From positions 17,149 through 81,148 of the forward strand of contig JANYKQ010000087.1 in assembly GCA_025358115.1 (NCBI GenBank): 64,000 bases of DNA. Reading direction: 5' to 3'. The DNA is from Methanomicrobiales archaeon (GTDB lineage: Archaea; Halobacteriota; Methanomicrobia; Methanomicrobiales; Methanospirillaceae). The position numbers and the translations under genes were made by a program. Below the pieces are notes generated by a model that was not told the origin of the DNA, made no database searches, and was given only the letters and a program-made list of their open reading frames with translations. Numbering within the stretch: position 1 is the stretch's first letter; each line of letters begins with the position of its first letter. This document shows positions 1 through 9,565 of the stretch, piece by piece.

Positions 1-1317
1 CAAGGTAATGCCCGTCCGGTGTTGACCGGAAGATACCAAGGATGGCATTGTCAAACAGGTCGCGGTATTTTCTCTCACTCTCCCTGAGCTCCTGCTGGTT
101 TGCCACAAGTTCGTCCAGGTTCTCCCGGAGTTCTTCTTCTGAGGCAGCAATCTGCTCATATGCTGCACCAAGCTCCTCGTTTTTCTGCCGGAGTTTTTCC
201 ACTGCCTCTTTCCTGTCGGTGATATCTTCAGAATAGATGATGATGCCACCGATAGTGTTTCCGGTCGTGTACCACGGGCGTACTTCCCAGGCTAGCCATT
301 GGACTGACCCGTCCTGCCGTTCGAATTTGTCCTCATCGGCAGACAGAACCTCACCGGCAAGAGCCCGGAGGTGGATGGCTTTGAGTTCTTTTGTGATCTC
401 CGGGAAGATCTCGTAATGGGAACGGCCAATGATATCACCATCTTCGAGATGATAGTCAGCTATCCACCTGCGACTTGCCGCGAGATAGTTCATCCCGGGA
501 TCAAACATGGCCAGGGCAACGGGGGCCTGCTGGATAAAGAGCCGCTGGCGCTCCTCACTCTCGCGCAGTACCACCTCTGCCCGTTTGCGGTCGGTGATTT
601 CATGGGCTGCTGCATAAATGAAATTCCCGTACGGGTATGATCGCCACTCGATCCAGCGGTACGAGCCGTCCTTATGCCGGTACCGGTTCTCAAAATTCGA
701 GATCTCCTTCTGGTCCGGCAATGCTGAAACTGCCAAAATAGTCTGGGCAAGATCATCCGGGTGAACAAAGTCAAGGAATTTTTTGCCTTCCAGCTCGCTG
801 ACTGAATACCCCAGCACACGCTCCCATTCCGGGTTTAACCTGCGGAAAAAACCCCCGGTATCAGCGATACAGAGAGGTCAGGGCTGCTGTTGAAGAACCG
901 GTCGAGCTCGGCGGTCTTTTCCCGGAGAGTTACTTCTGCCCGTTTGCTGTTGATAGCATACCGGATTTTATTGGAGAGCTCAGCGAACTGGGAGACCGGG
1001 TCCCCGCCTTTCTGGAGGTAGAAGTCCGCCCCTTCGTTCAGTGCCTGTATTACCACCTCTTCCCGCCCCTTTCCGGTAAAGAGGATGAACGGGATTTTGT
1101 TTCCCGACGCCCGTACTTTTTTCAAAAAGGCAATGCCGTCCATGCCCGGCATCTGGTAATCGGATATGATCGCATCGTGCTCCCCGGAGTCCAGGAGGGA
1201 GAGTGCCGGGATGGCAGACGTCCGGGTATCAACGGTTATCTCCCCGTCCTGCTCCAGGAATACCTTGGTAATCTCAAGGAGCGCGGGCTCATCATCAACA
1301 TAGAGAATGCGATACAT
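1..1317 (-). pseudogene. Receiver-PAS sensor protein, frameshifted and cut by window edge
   Basis: Signal-transduction protein with an N-terminal receiver domain (about residues 1-120, phospho-acceptor Asp53 in ISDYQMPGMDG) followed by at least two PAS domains and a coiled coil, then a further PAS start that runs off the left edge. The receiver frame (1317 down to about 875) reads into a short wrong-frame tail after NSSPDL. The frame that continues the PAS fold (CIADTGGFF... EWERVLGYS) is one base out, beginning near 874, and stays open to base 1. One missing base in the CTCTCT run near 872-876 explains it. Start chosen at ATG 1317 because a TATA-like box (1352-1361) lies about 35 bp upstream; the longer start at 1434 would span that box. 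It could be a real pseudogene, a phase-variable tract or a sequencing error. Confidence 0.75.
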
Positions 1318-1350
1318 GGCCAGAAACGTACCGAGCAGTCTTTTCCCGGG

Positions 1351-1364
1351 CTTATTTATAAAGG
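1351..1364 (-). promoter_or_regulatory. TATA-like box of the receiver-PAS gene
   Basis: Read on the minus strand it is CCTTTATAAATAAG, about 35 bases before the ATG at 1317. This is a good match to an archaeal TATA box and supports the shorter start. Confidence 0.5.
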
Positions 1365-1601
1365 TTGGTCCATTCTGAAGGGAACGGGCAATCGGATAAT
1401 TGCCGGGTTGTTCCGGTACAGATACTAAAAACAAAAAAACGTTTTGGATTATTGCCTGCCGTCTAGCGGCATATACAGCCCGGGGGTATCATACCGGGAG
1501 CCGGGGGCCCCTCAGGACCGTTGGATTCCTGGTGCGACCAGGAGAAGAGCGGAAAATTAAAAAAAAAGATCTATAAACCATCACTGCACACTATTTTTAC
1601 C

Positions 1602-1850
1602 ATGTTTGAATCAGGCAACAAACCTGTAGTTGAAGATACCGAAGAGAACCGGGCGATCTGCAGGAAGTACTGCGGGAACTGCCAGAACCACAGAAAATAT
1701 TCCCTGGAAAAATACCAGCCAACCGAATTTTTCTGCGCATGCGGCCAGTCGTCTCTCGAGAGCATGAAACTGCTCGGTTGTTACTGCTCCGGTTGCGAGG
1801 TTTATATAAAATACCACCTCCGCGGCGGATTCTTCTGCGTCAGGCGCTAA
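1602..1850 (+). CDS. Small cysteine-motif protein, DUF2769-like
   Basis: An 82-residue soluble protein with cysteines in paired motifs: CRKYCGNC near the N-terminus, FFCACGQS in the middle, then GCYCSGC and a final FFC. The spacing resembles the DUF2769 family, small methanogen proteins thought to bind a metal, probably zinc or an Fe-S cluster; no function is established for them. The start at 1602 is chosen over an upstream in-frame ATG at 1521 because a TATA-like stretch CTATAAAC (1571-1578) lies about 30 bases before it, giving an almost leaderless transcript, and because the extra N-terminus would be lysine-rich and without cysteine motifs. It stands alone, divergent from the sensor gene to its left. 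Confidence 0.7.
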   Translation: MFESGNKPVVEDTEENRAICRKYCGNCQNHRKYSLEKYQPTEFFCACGQSSLESMKLLGCYCSGCEVYIKYHLRGGFFCVRR

Positions 1851-2149
1851 AACCTTTTTAATTATTCCTGATGGATTTCCGGAGGGGAACATCGCCTGTA
1901 CCGTGGAAAAACGGCAGGAGAAATTTCCGGTTCACGTTCGTTCTGTACCCGCTCCACCATCACAGAGCAAGGGGGAGGATGGATGAAATTTTCACGGGTG
2001 ACGGGCACTGGCCGGAGAGATTGATCCACCGGTGCCGTATTCTGCCGGAACCAGAACCGGCATTCCCGTGTCATGCCTATGCCGGAGAAGTCTGATGGTT
2101 TATTTCCTGGGACGGCAATGATCTGTCATAAGAAGGAGTTTTTAATCTT

Positions 2150-3253
2150 ATGTCCAGAGTATTGGCATCACCTCAAAAATATATCCAGGGACCCGGTGAA
2201 ATTTCAAGGATAAAAGACCGCATCTCCCACCTGGGCGGACCGGTCCTCTTCGTCATGGCGAAGTCTGCGTATACCAGCCTCAAACCGGTCATTGAGGAAA
2301 GTTACCGGTCCCACGGAACCCTGCAGGTTTTTGAAAAATTCGGGGGAGAATGCACACAAATGGAGATTGACCGGCTCAGGGCCGTCTGCAGGACGCATGG
2401 CTGCATCGTTGTTGTAGGAATCGGCGGGGGTAAGGCTCTTGACACGGCAAAAGGGGTGGCATATTATGAAGGCACCCCGATTGTTTCGGTGCCCACGATT
2501 GCTTCAACCGACGCCCCTACCAGCGCAATAGCCGTTACCTATACAGAAGACCATATCTTTGCCGGAAATATTCTCCTTGTGAAAAATCCTGAACTGGTCC
2601 TTGTGGATACGGATGTCATCACCCGGGCACCGGTCAGGTTTCTCGTTGCCGGCATGGGCGATGCATTGTCAACCTGTTTTGAAGCCCGGGCAAATTCTGC
2701 ATCAAACCATGACAATTTTGCCGGCGGAAAATCAACCAATGCTTCCCTGGCACTGGCAACCTTGTGTTACGAGATCCTGATGCGGGATGGTCTCAAAGCC
2801 AAAGAATCTGCTGAGAGGGGAATCTGTTCCCCCGAACTCGAGAATATCATAGAAGCGAATATTTATCTGAGCGGCGTGGGCTTTGAGAGCAATGGCATTG
2901 CCTGTGCCCATTCTGTATACAATGCCTTTACAATACTCCCCTCCTGTCACCACATGTTTCATGGGGAACTTGTTGCATTTGGCACGATCGTCCAGCTGGT
3001 TCTCGAAAAACGGGCGGAGACTGAGATGGAAGAGGTACTCCGGTTCTGCACCTGCGTGGGACTGCCGGTCACCTTTGCCCAGATAAGCACAAAGGAACTT
3101 ACCCGCGAGGAACTCATGACCGTTGCTGTTGTTGCCTGTGGCCCGGATAATTTTATGGACAGTATGCCTTTTGACGTGACTCCTGATATGGTGTTTGACG
3201 CAATGATGGCAGCCGATGCCCTGGGAAGAAGATACACAGCAACAGGATGGTAA
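2150..3253 (+). CDS. gldA: Glycerol dehydrogenase, zinc- and NAD-dependent
   Basis: Iron-containing alcohol dehydrogenase family, 367 residues, the usual GldA length. It would oxidise glycerol to dihydroxyacetone, or run in reverse, with NAD in the cytoplasm. The NAD-binding GGGKALDTAK loop is at about 92-101 and PTIASTDAPTS at 115-125. The metal ligands match bacterial GldA: Asp171 (GMGDALST), His254 (ACAHSVYNAF) and His271 (CHHMFHGE). The glycerol-1-phosphate dehydrogenase of archaeal lipid synthesis is a relative, but the ligand spacing and N-terminus here fit GldA better. An AAGGAG ribosome-binding site lies just upstream. No glycerol kinase or transporter is next to it, so the physiological substrate is inferred from the family only. 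Confidence 0.88.
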   Translation: MSRVLASPQKYIQGPGEISRIKDRISHLGGPVLFVMAKSAYTSLKPVIEESYRSHGTLQVFEKFGGECTQMEIDRLRAVCRTHGCIVVVGIGGGKALDTAKGVAYYEGTPIVSVPTIASTDAPTSAIAVTYTEDHIFAGNILLVKNPELVLVDTDVITRAPVRFLVAGMGDALSTCFEARANSASNHDNFAGGKSTNASLALATLCYEILMRDGLKAKESAERGICSPELENIIEANIYLSGVGFESNGIACAHSVYNAFTILPSCHHMFHGELVAFGTIVQLVLEKRAETEMEEVLRFCTCVGLPVTFAQISTKELTREELMTVAVVACGPDNFMDSMPFDVTPDMVFDAMMAADALGRRYTATGW

Positions 3254-3686
3254 TTTCCTCCTCATGAAATGGCAGGCATTCTCCGGAAGGGACTCGCGGA
3301 TAATCTTTTGTTTCTTATCAGCATCGGGATACCGCAGATAGCGGTAGCATCAAAGGCTGGCAGGAAGAAAGACAAGGCCGGTGCAGGAGGAGTCGTGGCC
3401 GGGAACCTGTTCACCTGCAGGACTGACTCATGAGGAGCTGACCCGGTTATACCCGGGCGGTACTTTCAAGGGAGCTGTTTAAAGCCACTCATCATGGCCG
3501 GCACAGTGGTTTTTGGAACCGGGGAGATACTTGCAGGATTCGCCTTTGATATGCTCACGAGCCTCGTGCTGGCTGCTCTTGTGATCTGGTACGAGAAAGA
3601 ATATCCCTTCACGGCAGGTTGATCCTTTTGCCCGGCACGGATGGACCCGATCATTTTTAGCGTGACCGGGTGGGAAAATGAACGTT
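3254..3686. other. Intergenic stretch with possible small-ORF remnants
   Basis: No full gene seen. A 42-residue frame at 3494-3622 (+) encodes a hydrophobic segment (EILAGFAFDMLTSLVLAALV) like one membrane helix with short ends, and a second short frame starts at 3269. They could be the tail and head of a decayed membrane-protein gene; neither has a convincing ribosome-binding site. Confidence 0.25.
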
Positions 3687-4385
3687 TCAGGGAATGAGAC
3701 GTTCATCCAGGAATTCCGCGCTGCTGATAACCCTCACCCTGCCCCGCCCGTAACTACGGTACTGCTCCTCAGAGAGAACCTCCGGCCACTCCTTGTGGAT
3801 CCCCCGGGTCAGGTCCCCGAGGATCGTCACCCGGGCGCCGCGGGCGAGCCAGCCCTCCATGGCGTACCGGTTGCAGTAGTCAGCGGCAACACCCAGAAGA
3901 GTGACATCGAGCGTGGAAAGGTCCCCTCCGGAACTGATTGCCCGGATATACTCGTCGCGGCCGCTGCTCTCCCGCGGGAGGTGGGGGTCGTCAACGAAAC
4001 GGAACAGGTTTTCATATGCCGCCCTCCTCCGGGGATCGCTGGGCCTGACACGGGATTCTTCCGGTTCTGCCCACATGCCGAACCGGTTCTTCATAAAATA
4101 CCGGACATTGGGAAGGCCGGTAACACGTACCGCCAGTTCCCAGTCCCCGGTACCGTACTCGCAATGGATCGGGAACTGCCGGCTCTCTTCCGACCCGGCA
4201 TATTCCTCGGCAAAATGCGTGTCCATCACCACGAAAGTATGATCGAAGAGAGCGTTTCCTGCCGCCTGCAGGAACGCCTGGGCGGGTGCGATGATTGCAT
4301 GGGCACCGCTGATGGAGAGGCTGCCGTCTTTTTGCAGAAAACCGTTCTGCATGTCCCCGATATCAAGAATCCGGATCGTTCTCAC
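3687..4385 (-). CDS. Cysteine hydrolase, isochorismatase/nicotinamidase superfamily
   Basis: A 232-residue soluble enzyme with the catalytic triad of the superfamily: Asp11 (IGDMQNGF), Lys99 (YFMKNRF) and Cys171 (GVAADYCNRYA, the GVxxxYC signature). VMDTH at 53-57 and FPIHC at 71-75 resemble the metal and substrate site of nicotinamidases, so hydrolysis of nicotinamide or another small amide is the best guess. The family also holds isochorismatases and ureidoacrylate hydrolases, which cannot be told apart here. It is flanked by an empty stretch on one side and an NTF2-like gene on the same strand on the other; the 160-base gap argues against tight coupling. Confidence 0.75.
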   Translation of the reverse strand: MRTIRILDIGDMQNGFLQKDGSLSISGAHAIIAPAQAFLQAAGNALFDHTFVVMDTHFAEEYAGSEESRQFPIHCEYGTGDWELAVRVTGLPNVRYFMKNRFGMWAEPEESRVRPSDPRRRAAYENLFRFVDDPHLPRESSGRDEYIRAISSGGDLSTLDVTLLGVAADYCNRYAMEGWLARGARVTILGDLTRGIHKEWPEVLSEEQYRSYGRGRVRVISSAEFLDERLIP

Positions 4386-4546
4386 AAAAATCTTCCTTTT
4401 TTATTGTCCCGGGTATTAGTTACGTCTGGCAATCCGCCATCAGCCGGGCAGTCGTTCACCGGAATGGCAGCCTGCGGATGTAAGGAGCCCGGCCGGTAAC
4501 GGCCGGGGCAGCTCCCGGGTAAGGCGGGGCCCCCCGTTATAAAGGG

Positions 4547-4978
4547 TTATGCGCCGGGGAACGACTGCCCCTCCGACTGGCCCCCATAGGGCATCGAGAA
4601 GTGAAGCTGCTCGATGAGCCACCGGCTGCCGGTATTGCGCAGGACCATCGTCGACCTGCCCTGCATAGTCTGCTTCTTTGTCCCGTCAACCGTGAAGGTG
4701 ATCGTGCTCTTTGACGTTGCCCATGCTACCCTGCCATCGCCGGAAATTTTCCGGTCGGAAAATTCAACCGAAAGGACAGTCGCCTGGTTCATGTCACGTT
4801 TTATCTGCCGGATAAAATCGTTATGATTCGAGATCACTTCATCGGGTCCGCTCCCGAATCCGCTGATACCGGGCGCGAAGATCGCCGATAACGTCTTTAC
4901 ATCCTTTTTCCGGTAGGCCGTGGCATATGCCTCCATGGTCTCTCGTACTTCTGCCTCCCGGGCTGCGGTAAGTTCCAT
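4547..4978 (-). CDS. NTF2-like / SnoaL-type protein
   Basis: A 143-residue protein. It starts with a helix (ELTAAREAEVRETMEAYATAYRKKDVKTLSAIFAPGISGFG) and continues with the curved sheet pattern of the DUF4440/SnoaL group (FSDRKISGDGRVAWATSKSTITFTVDG...GRSTMVLRNTGSRWLIEQLHFS). Members are small ligand-binding or enzymatic cone-shaped proteins of many functions; no catalytic residue can be assigned. The start at 4978 is preferred to an upstream frame opening at 5137 because a TATA-like CTATAATAG lies at about 5000-5010, some 25 bases before it, and the upstream residues do not look like protein. Confidence 0.7.
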   Translation of the reverse strand: MELTAAREAEVRETMEAYATAYRKKDVKTLSAIFAPGISGFGSGPDEVISNHNDFIRQIKRDMNQATVLSVEFSDRKISGDGRVAWATSKSTITFTVDGTKKQTMQGRSTMVLRNTGSRWLIEQLHFSMPYGGQSEGQSFPGA

Positions 4979-5158
4979 AGCAATCGGTTGGCGATATTTT
5001 ACTATTATAGTTGTCGCTGGCTGCCGGAAATGAGAGAGGGGGCCGGTTAAGGCCGGGCGGTCCCTGAAGTGTGCATTTAAAGACACCCCCTGAAATATGA
5101 ATTGGACCCGGGCCGGGGGCAGGATCCGGACCTGCAATTACATACAGGCTGCCGCCAC

Positions 5159-6118
5159 TCACTGCCGGTCGGTATAGATCCCGGACCCGACAAGCCAGGT
5201 ATCGTCAACGGGGGCAACATAGCAGAGTTTCATGCCGGGTTTTCCGGTATCCGGGTTGTAATAATCCACGTAAACAAATCCCCCGCCACTCTTTGCAGCA
5301 GCGATCTCCCATGCCGTGATCTTCACGCCATGCGTGTCGGTAAAATTCATCCGGTTTGTGCCGATTGATTCCGGCTGGAAGGGCATCGCGAGCGTAGTCC
5401 CGTTGTACGCATAGGCAAAGATGTACCGGCTCCCGTTGGCAAACGTACCGTTCCGGTCATTGAAATCCCTGACCGCTTTTGCCGCCCCGTTTGCCTGCGC
5501 ATACTGGCCTGCCTGCTTCACCCGCTCCACAAGCTGGTCCCTCTCGGCGGGAGTAAAAAGTGCGGGAACCTCGGACAAGTAAATGCCGGAACCGACAAAC
5601 CATGTGCTGTCGACCGGACGAACGTACGAGAGCTTGAGTTCATCCCGGTTATTGTCTGCGGGATTTTTGGTGACATAATAGACCCATCCTCCGCCATCCC
5701 CGGCTACTTCGATCATCCGCCGGACATTGTTAACGCCGTTCGAATCAGCAGCCCCGGCCCGGTTCGTCCCGAGGAGATCCGGGCGGTAAGGCCATGCAAG
5801 CGTAGTCCCGTCCATCCCGTACGCAAACAGGTAGAGATCGCCTTCAATGAATGTCCCGTTCACGTTGTTGAACTCCAGAAGCGCAGCATCCTTCCCGTTC
5901 ATTTTCGCAAATGTTTCGGCCCTGTCAACCAGGCGGGTGAGGTTGGCATACCGGGCATCGATTGTCGGAACCGCCACAACCGTGACCGGCGTTGTGGTCG
6001 GAGCACCCGGAGTTATCATCCCGGAGCTCCGGGTATCTCCGGAGGGTACGGAGCACCCCGCGAGCGCTACGGCGGCCACAATGAGAAGCAGTATCACTGC
6101 CAGAGAAGAGACCTTCAT
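5159..6118 (-). CDS. Lipoprotein with two Cache-type sensor domains
   Basis: A 319-residue surface lipoprotein: signal peptide with lipobox LAGC (Cys21), a Thr/Pro-rich linker, then two tandem copies of a Cache_2-like domain at about 55-185 and 190-317. Each copy carries the same blocks: F(N/D)(N/D)xNGTF, YxFAYxxxGTTLA, P...GTNR, a DxxGV segment, GGGxVYY/VDY and VGSGIY. Cache domains bind small ligands outside the cell, but here there is no membrane-crossing signalling part, so it may be a ligand-binding lipoprotein or partner of a separate receptor. It is a close paralogue of the lipoprotein at 11168-12847, with long near-identical DNA in the last third. It is monocistronic, pointing left. 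Confidence 0.75.
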   Translation of the reverse strand: MKVSSLAVILLLIVAAVALAGCSVPSGDTRSSGMITPGAPTTTPVTVVAVPTIDARYANLTRLVDRAETFAKMNGKDAALLEFNNVNGTFIEGDLYLFAYGMDGTTLAWPYRPDLLGTNRAGAADSNGVNNVRRMIEVAGDGGGWVYYVTKNPADNNRDELKLSYVRPVDSTWFVGSGIYLSEVPALFTPAERDQLVERVKQAGQYAQANGAAKAVRDFNDRNGTFANGSRYIFAYAYNGTTLAMPFQPESIGTNRMNFTDTHGVKITAWEIAAAKSGGGFVYVDYYNPDTGKPGMKLCYVAPVDDTWLVGSGIYTDRQ

Positions 6119-6453
6119 AACAATGGATTTGCCGGCAGTTCCCTAAAAGGTACCTCCGTTGGGGGAAGGTGGAGGCGGATCCTTTTCATCGCATCCCCAT
6201 GCCGGACGGTACTTTGAACAGAGACCGGGATTACAGATCCGGTCACTTTTTTTAACCGTACCGATCCCGCCGGATACCGCTTCGCCGACCTTCATGACCC
6301 GGACAACAAAGACCGGATAGTGGAAGGGGAGAAAAACAATGCCGGGTTTTTTAAGCGGTCTTTTGAACCGCGGCTGCCCCGGGTTCAGATCGTATACCTT
6401 AATCTGGATTTGAGGAAAGATATTTTAAGAATCAATCCCGCCGGGCAGGAATT
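6119..6453. other. Divergent promoter region between Cache lipoprotein and AEC permease
   Basis: No gene seen in 335 bases. A TATA-like GATATTTTAAGAAT at about 6418-6431 lies 25-35 bases before the permease start. The rest shows short C/G-rich stretches without a clear pattern. Confidence 0.35.
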
Positions 6454-7407
6454 ATGGAAGAACTCTATCCGCTGCTGAAATCCGTCATCATCTTTTTCCT
6501 GCTCGTGGTCTTCATCCAGATCCTGAAGCGGCAGGGCATTTTTAATGATTCACACCAGCCGGTCTTCAACCGTCTCGTCACGGAACTGGCCTTGCCGGTC
6601 ACCATCTTCTCGACCCTGGCTATCTCCAGTATCTATGCCGACCAGATCCTGGCTGCAACCGTCATGGTCTCTACCATCGCTGCCTGCTGCTTTATCGCCT
6701 ACCTTGCATGTCGTGCCATGAAACTTTCGTACGGCAGGACCGGGGCACTCGTCATGCTCGCCGGTATCGGCAGCACCTCGACCATGGCCTATCCCCTGAT
6801 CCGGCAGACGTTTGGGGCCAACAGCGAAGCGCTGACACTGGGCTTAATCATCGGGGAGTTCGGGGCCTGTATCCCGTATTTCATCATCGGTGTCCCAATC
6901 ACCGCATGGTTCGGCAGCCGTGAGACCAACCAGGCCTCTGAGGTCTGGCCCGTGATTAAGAATTTCTTTGTCTCCCCCATCTTCATCGCGTTCATTCTCG
7001 GGCTGATTGTCTCGCAGGTCCCGGCAGCATCATCGGTCATGGCCGGGGATTTCTTCACAACCTTCTTCGGGTACTTTGCAAACGGGCTTGAGATCCTGGT
7101 TGCAGTCTCGCTCGGCCTCATGCTCCGGCCCATTGATCTCCGTCCCATCCTCCCGCTCTTCCTGCTCATTGTCGGCATCAAGCTCTTCCTCAACCCGGTC
7201 TTCATCTTCCTTGGTGCAACCGGGCTCGGCCTTTCGGGCCTTGCCACCGAGATCCTGGTCATCGAAGCAGCAATGCCTTCCGGCGCGATCGCGGCGGTCG
7301 TGGCCGGGCGGTACGGGTGTGACGGGGCGCTGGCATCGGCCCTTGTCATTGCCACCTATCTCGTCAGCTTACTGACTATCCCGATCATGATCTTCCTCCT
7401 GCTGTGA
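6454..7407 (+). CDS. AEC-family membrane permease, first of a tandem pair
   Basis: A 317-residue protein with about ten hydrophobic helices in two fivefold halves, as in the auxin efflux carrier (AEC) family of secondary transporters. Characterised bacterial members move malate, malonate or similar organic anions; the substrate here is unknown. The loop RQGIFNDSHQPVFNRLVTELALPVTIFSTL near residues 28-58 and the C-terminal AAMPSGAIAAVVAGRYGCDGALAS are the parts best conserved with the next gene. The two genes overlap at a GTGA and are surely cotranscribed. They could act as one heteromeric carrier or as two carriers after duplication. Confidence 0.8.
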   Translation: MEELYPLLKSVIIFFLLVVFIQILKRQGIFNDSHQPVFNRLVTELALPVTIFSTLAISSIYADQILAATVMVSTIAACCFIAYLACRAMKLSYGRTGALVMLAGIGSTSTMAYPLIRQTFGANSEALTLGLIIGEFGACIPYFIIGVPITAWFGSRETNQASEVWPVIKNFFVSPIFIAFILGLIVSQVPAASSVMAGDFFTTFFGYFANGLEILVAVSLGLMLRPIDLRPILPLFLLIVGIKLFLNPVFIFLGATGLGLSGLATEILVIEAAMPSGAIAAVVAGRYGCDGALASALVIATYLVSLLTIPIMIFLLL

Positions 7408-8387
7408 CCACCATGAACCCGATTGTCTACCCGATGGGCAGTTTCATTGTAATGTTCCTCTTGATCATCCTGATAGTCCAGCTCCTGAAGCGGAGAGGAG
7501 TTTTCAATGACAGCCACCAGCCGGTGTTCGACCGGCTCGTGACCGAGTTCGCCCTGCCGGCTATTGTTTTCGGGCTCCTCACCACGACAACCCTCCGGGC
7601 TGAATGGGTCCTGCCCGTGTTCATCGTGATTGGCGCAGTCCTTGTTACGATGCTCGTTGCCTGGGGAGCGTGCAGGATCTTACAGATCACCCCGGCAGTA
7701 ACGGGTACCATCGTGATCCTCTCGGCGTTCGGGAGCACCTACACGGTTGGCGGACCGGTCCTTGGCGCTGTCTTCGGTCTCCAGAGCCAGGAGGTCGCCC
7801 TGGGCCAGGTTATCGGGACGTTCGGGTTTGCCCTTCCTTTCTTCACGCTCGGCATCCTTGCCGCCCGCTATTTCGGCCTTGCGGAGAAAGGAGAGAAGAT
7901 CTCCCTTCCGCTGTTTCTCAAAAGTATCTTCTCCTCCCCGATCTTTCTCGCTTTCTGGCTGGGCCTCATTGTATCCCTGCTCTTCTCCACGTTCCATCTT
8001 CCGGGAGCGGACATTTACCGGGATATCTTCACCGATTTCTTTGTCGTCATCCAGCACGCGGTCAACCTGCTTGTCTGGATCGCGATCGGCCTCCTGCTGC
8101 GCCCGGTCCGGCTCCGCTTACTCATCCCGGTCCTTGCCCTTGTTTCGGCCATCCACCTGATCATCCTGCCAGGCCTCGTCTTTGCCGGGGGATACGCGGC
8201 CGCACTTCCGGTTATGCAGCAGCAGGTGGCGTTCATCATGGCGGCAATGCCCTCGGGGGCGATTGCAGCGGTTGTGGCTGACCGGTACGGGTGCGACGGG
8301 AAACTCGCATCGGCCATTGTTATCTGTACGTATCTCCTCAGTCTCGTAACACTGCCCCTCTTCCTGGTGCCGGTTCCCGGTCTGTAA
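7404..8387 (+). CDS. AEC-family membrane permease, second of a tandem pair
   Basis: A 327-residue paralogue of the preceding permease, sharing RRGVFNDSHQPVFDRLVTEFALP near the N-terminus and AAMPSGAIAAVVADRYGCDGKLAS near the C-terminus, but divergent in the central helices. The start overlaps the previous stop (GTG at 7404 inside GTGA); an ATG at 7413 is an alternative giving a protein three residues shorter. About ten membrane helices are expected. The overlap implies translational coupling. A CCCTC...GAGGG inverted repeat follows the stop at 8403-8419. Confidence 0.8.
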   Translation: MTTMNPIVYPMGSFIVMFLLIILIVQLLKRRGVFNDSHQPVFDRLVTEFALPAIVFGLLTTTTLRAEWVLPVFIVIGAVLVTMLVAWGACRILQITPAVTGTIVILSAFGSTYTVGGPVLGAVFGLQSQEVALGQVIGTFGFALPFFTLGILAARYFGLAEKGEKISLPLFLKSIFSSPIFLAFWLGLIVSLLFSTFHLPGADIYRDIFTDFFVVIQHAVNLLVWIAIGLLLRPVRLRLLIPVLALVSAIHLIILPGLVFAGGYAAALPVMQQQVAFIMAAMPSGAIAAVVADRYGCDGKLASAIVICTYLLSLVTLPLFLVPVPGL

Positions 8388-8402
8388 AAAAATGGCTCGA
8401 AA

Positions 8403-8419
8403 CCCTCTAAAAAAGAGGG
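8403..8419. terminator. Short inverted repeat after the permease pair
   Basis: CCCTC and GAGGG arms flank a TAAAAAA loop just after the stop codon; a second CCCCTTTTTGAGGGG-like hairpin follows near 8485-8501. Either could end transcription or act in RNA 3' end formation, but neither is followed by a long T run. Confidence 0.3.
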
Positions 8420-8605
8420 GGGGGCACCCTCCGAACAGACCATGAAAAACAGATCCTTTTTCTATAGTTCTTGGGAGTCTCCCTCCCCTTTTTGAGGGGG
8501 GAAGTCGTATTCCATGGACGTACACATCCAGGTCAGCATCGAAGAAAAGATGATGAGATCAATTTCATTGCCATTATTTATCAGGAACACGGATAATTCA
8601 GTTTA

Positions 8606-9565
8606 ATGATTTTTGAGACAGCACCCAATATTGCTTTACAGTCAAATGCGCCGGGACTGGGAATCTTCATGCTCCTTGTCTCATTGCTGGGGAATGCGGA
8701 ATTTTATCTTGCGATAATCCCTGCGGTACTCTGGTGTTATGACAAGACACTCGGATTACGCCTCCTTCTCCTCTGTTCAGTCAGTGTTGCAGTCAATGCA
8801 GTGCTCAAGCTCTTCTTCCATGCCCCACGCCCTTACTGGATCAGTCCGGAGGTAAAGGCATTCGCGTCCGAGACCTCATTTGGCATGCCTTCTGCCGCAG
8901 CCCAGGTTTCCCTTACCTTCCTGGGATATATCGGTGCATGGTTCAGGAAGACACCGGTTTGGGCCACCTGCCTGGTACTGGTCCTCCTGGTAGGAGTGGC
9001 AAGGATGTACCTTGGCGTGCATTTTCTTGCAGACATTCTCACCGGCTGGGTTGCGGCTCTGGTGATCCTTCTCGTATTCCTGCGCTATGAGAAGGCAGCG
9101 GCGACATGGTTTTTACAAAGACCGGTCCCTGTCAGAATTCTTCTCGCACTGGGTGTATCATGTGCGTTTATCCTGCTGTCCCAGATGGTAATATCCGGTT
9201 ATGGTACATGGCAGGTGCCGGCCGAGTGGTCTGCCCTGGCATTTGCACAGACCAGTGAATCGATCAACCCCCTATCATTGAAAGATACCCTCCTGGCAGC
9301 CGGGGTCCTGTTCGGTGCAGCTGCTGGGGCAGGTATCAGTGCAGAATATATCCCGTACAGTATTGAAGGCACCTGGTCGCGGAAAGCAACCCGGTTTTTT
9401 GTGGGAATAATTGTCCTTGCGGTCCTCTGGGTTGCATTAAGTGCTGCAACAAAATCACCGGGCCTTGCCGGCTATGGCATGACCTATATCCGGGCAGCAC
9501 TTGTAGGGGTGTGGGTTACGGCCGGAGCACCACTCCTGTTTAAGAAATTCAACCTTGTGTCATGA
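8606..9565 (+). CDS. PAP2-family membrane phosphatase
   Basis: A 319-residue integral membrane protein with the three PAP2 motifs: KLFFHAPRP (about 68-76), a relaxed second motif GMPSAAAQ (about 93-100, where most members have PSGH), and ARMYLGVHFLADI with the catalytic His near 139. The family removes phosphate from lipid phosphates such as phosphatidate or polyprenyl pyrophosphate on the outer side of the membrane. A His-poor second motif is seen in many archaeal and lipid-recycling members, so activity is likely but not certain. The C-terminal half has extra hydrophobic helices beyond the PAP2 core. It stands alone. Confidence 0.78.
   Translation: MIFETAPNIALQSNAPGLGIFMLLVSLLGNAEFYLAIIPAVLWCYDKTLGLRLLLLCSVSVAVNAVLKLFFHAPRPYWISPEVKAFASETSFGMPSAAAQVSLTFLGYIGAWFRKTPVWATCLVLVLLVGVARMYLGVHFLADILTGWVAALVILLVFLRYEKAAATWFLQRPVPVRILLALGVSCAFILLSQMVISGYGTWQVPAEWSALAFAQTSESINPLSLKDTLLAAGVLFGAAAGAGISAEYIPYSIEGTWSRKATRFFVGIIVLAVLWVALSAATKSPGLAGYGMTYIRAALVGVWVTAGAPLLFKKFNLVS

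Noticed and set aside
3269..3433. Short frame after glycerol dehydrogenase
   Set aside because: No similarity recognised and no ribosome-binding site; kept only as a mention in the intergenic entry.
3678..4499. Long plus-strand frame opposite the cysteine hydrolase
   Set aside because: It is the antisense shadow of the hydrolase gene; its protein is Pro/Arg-rich with no fold, while the minus strand has the full catalytic triad.
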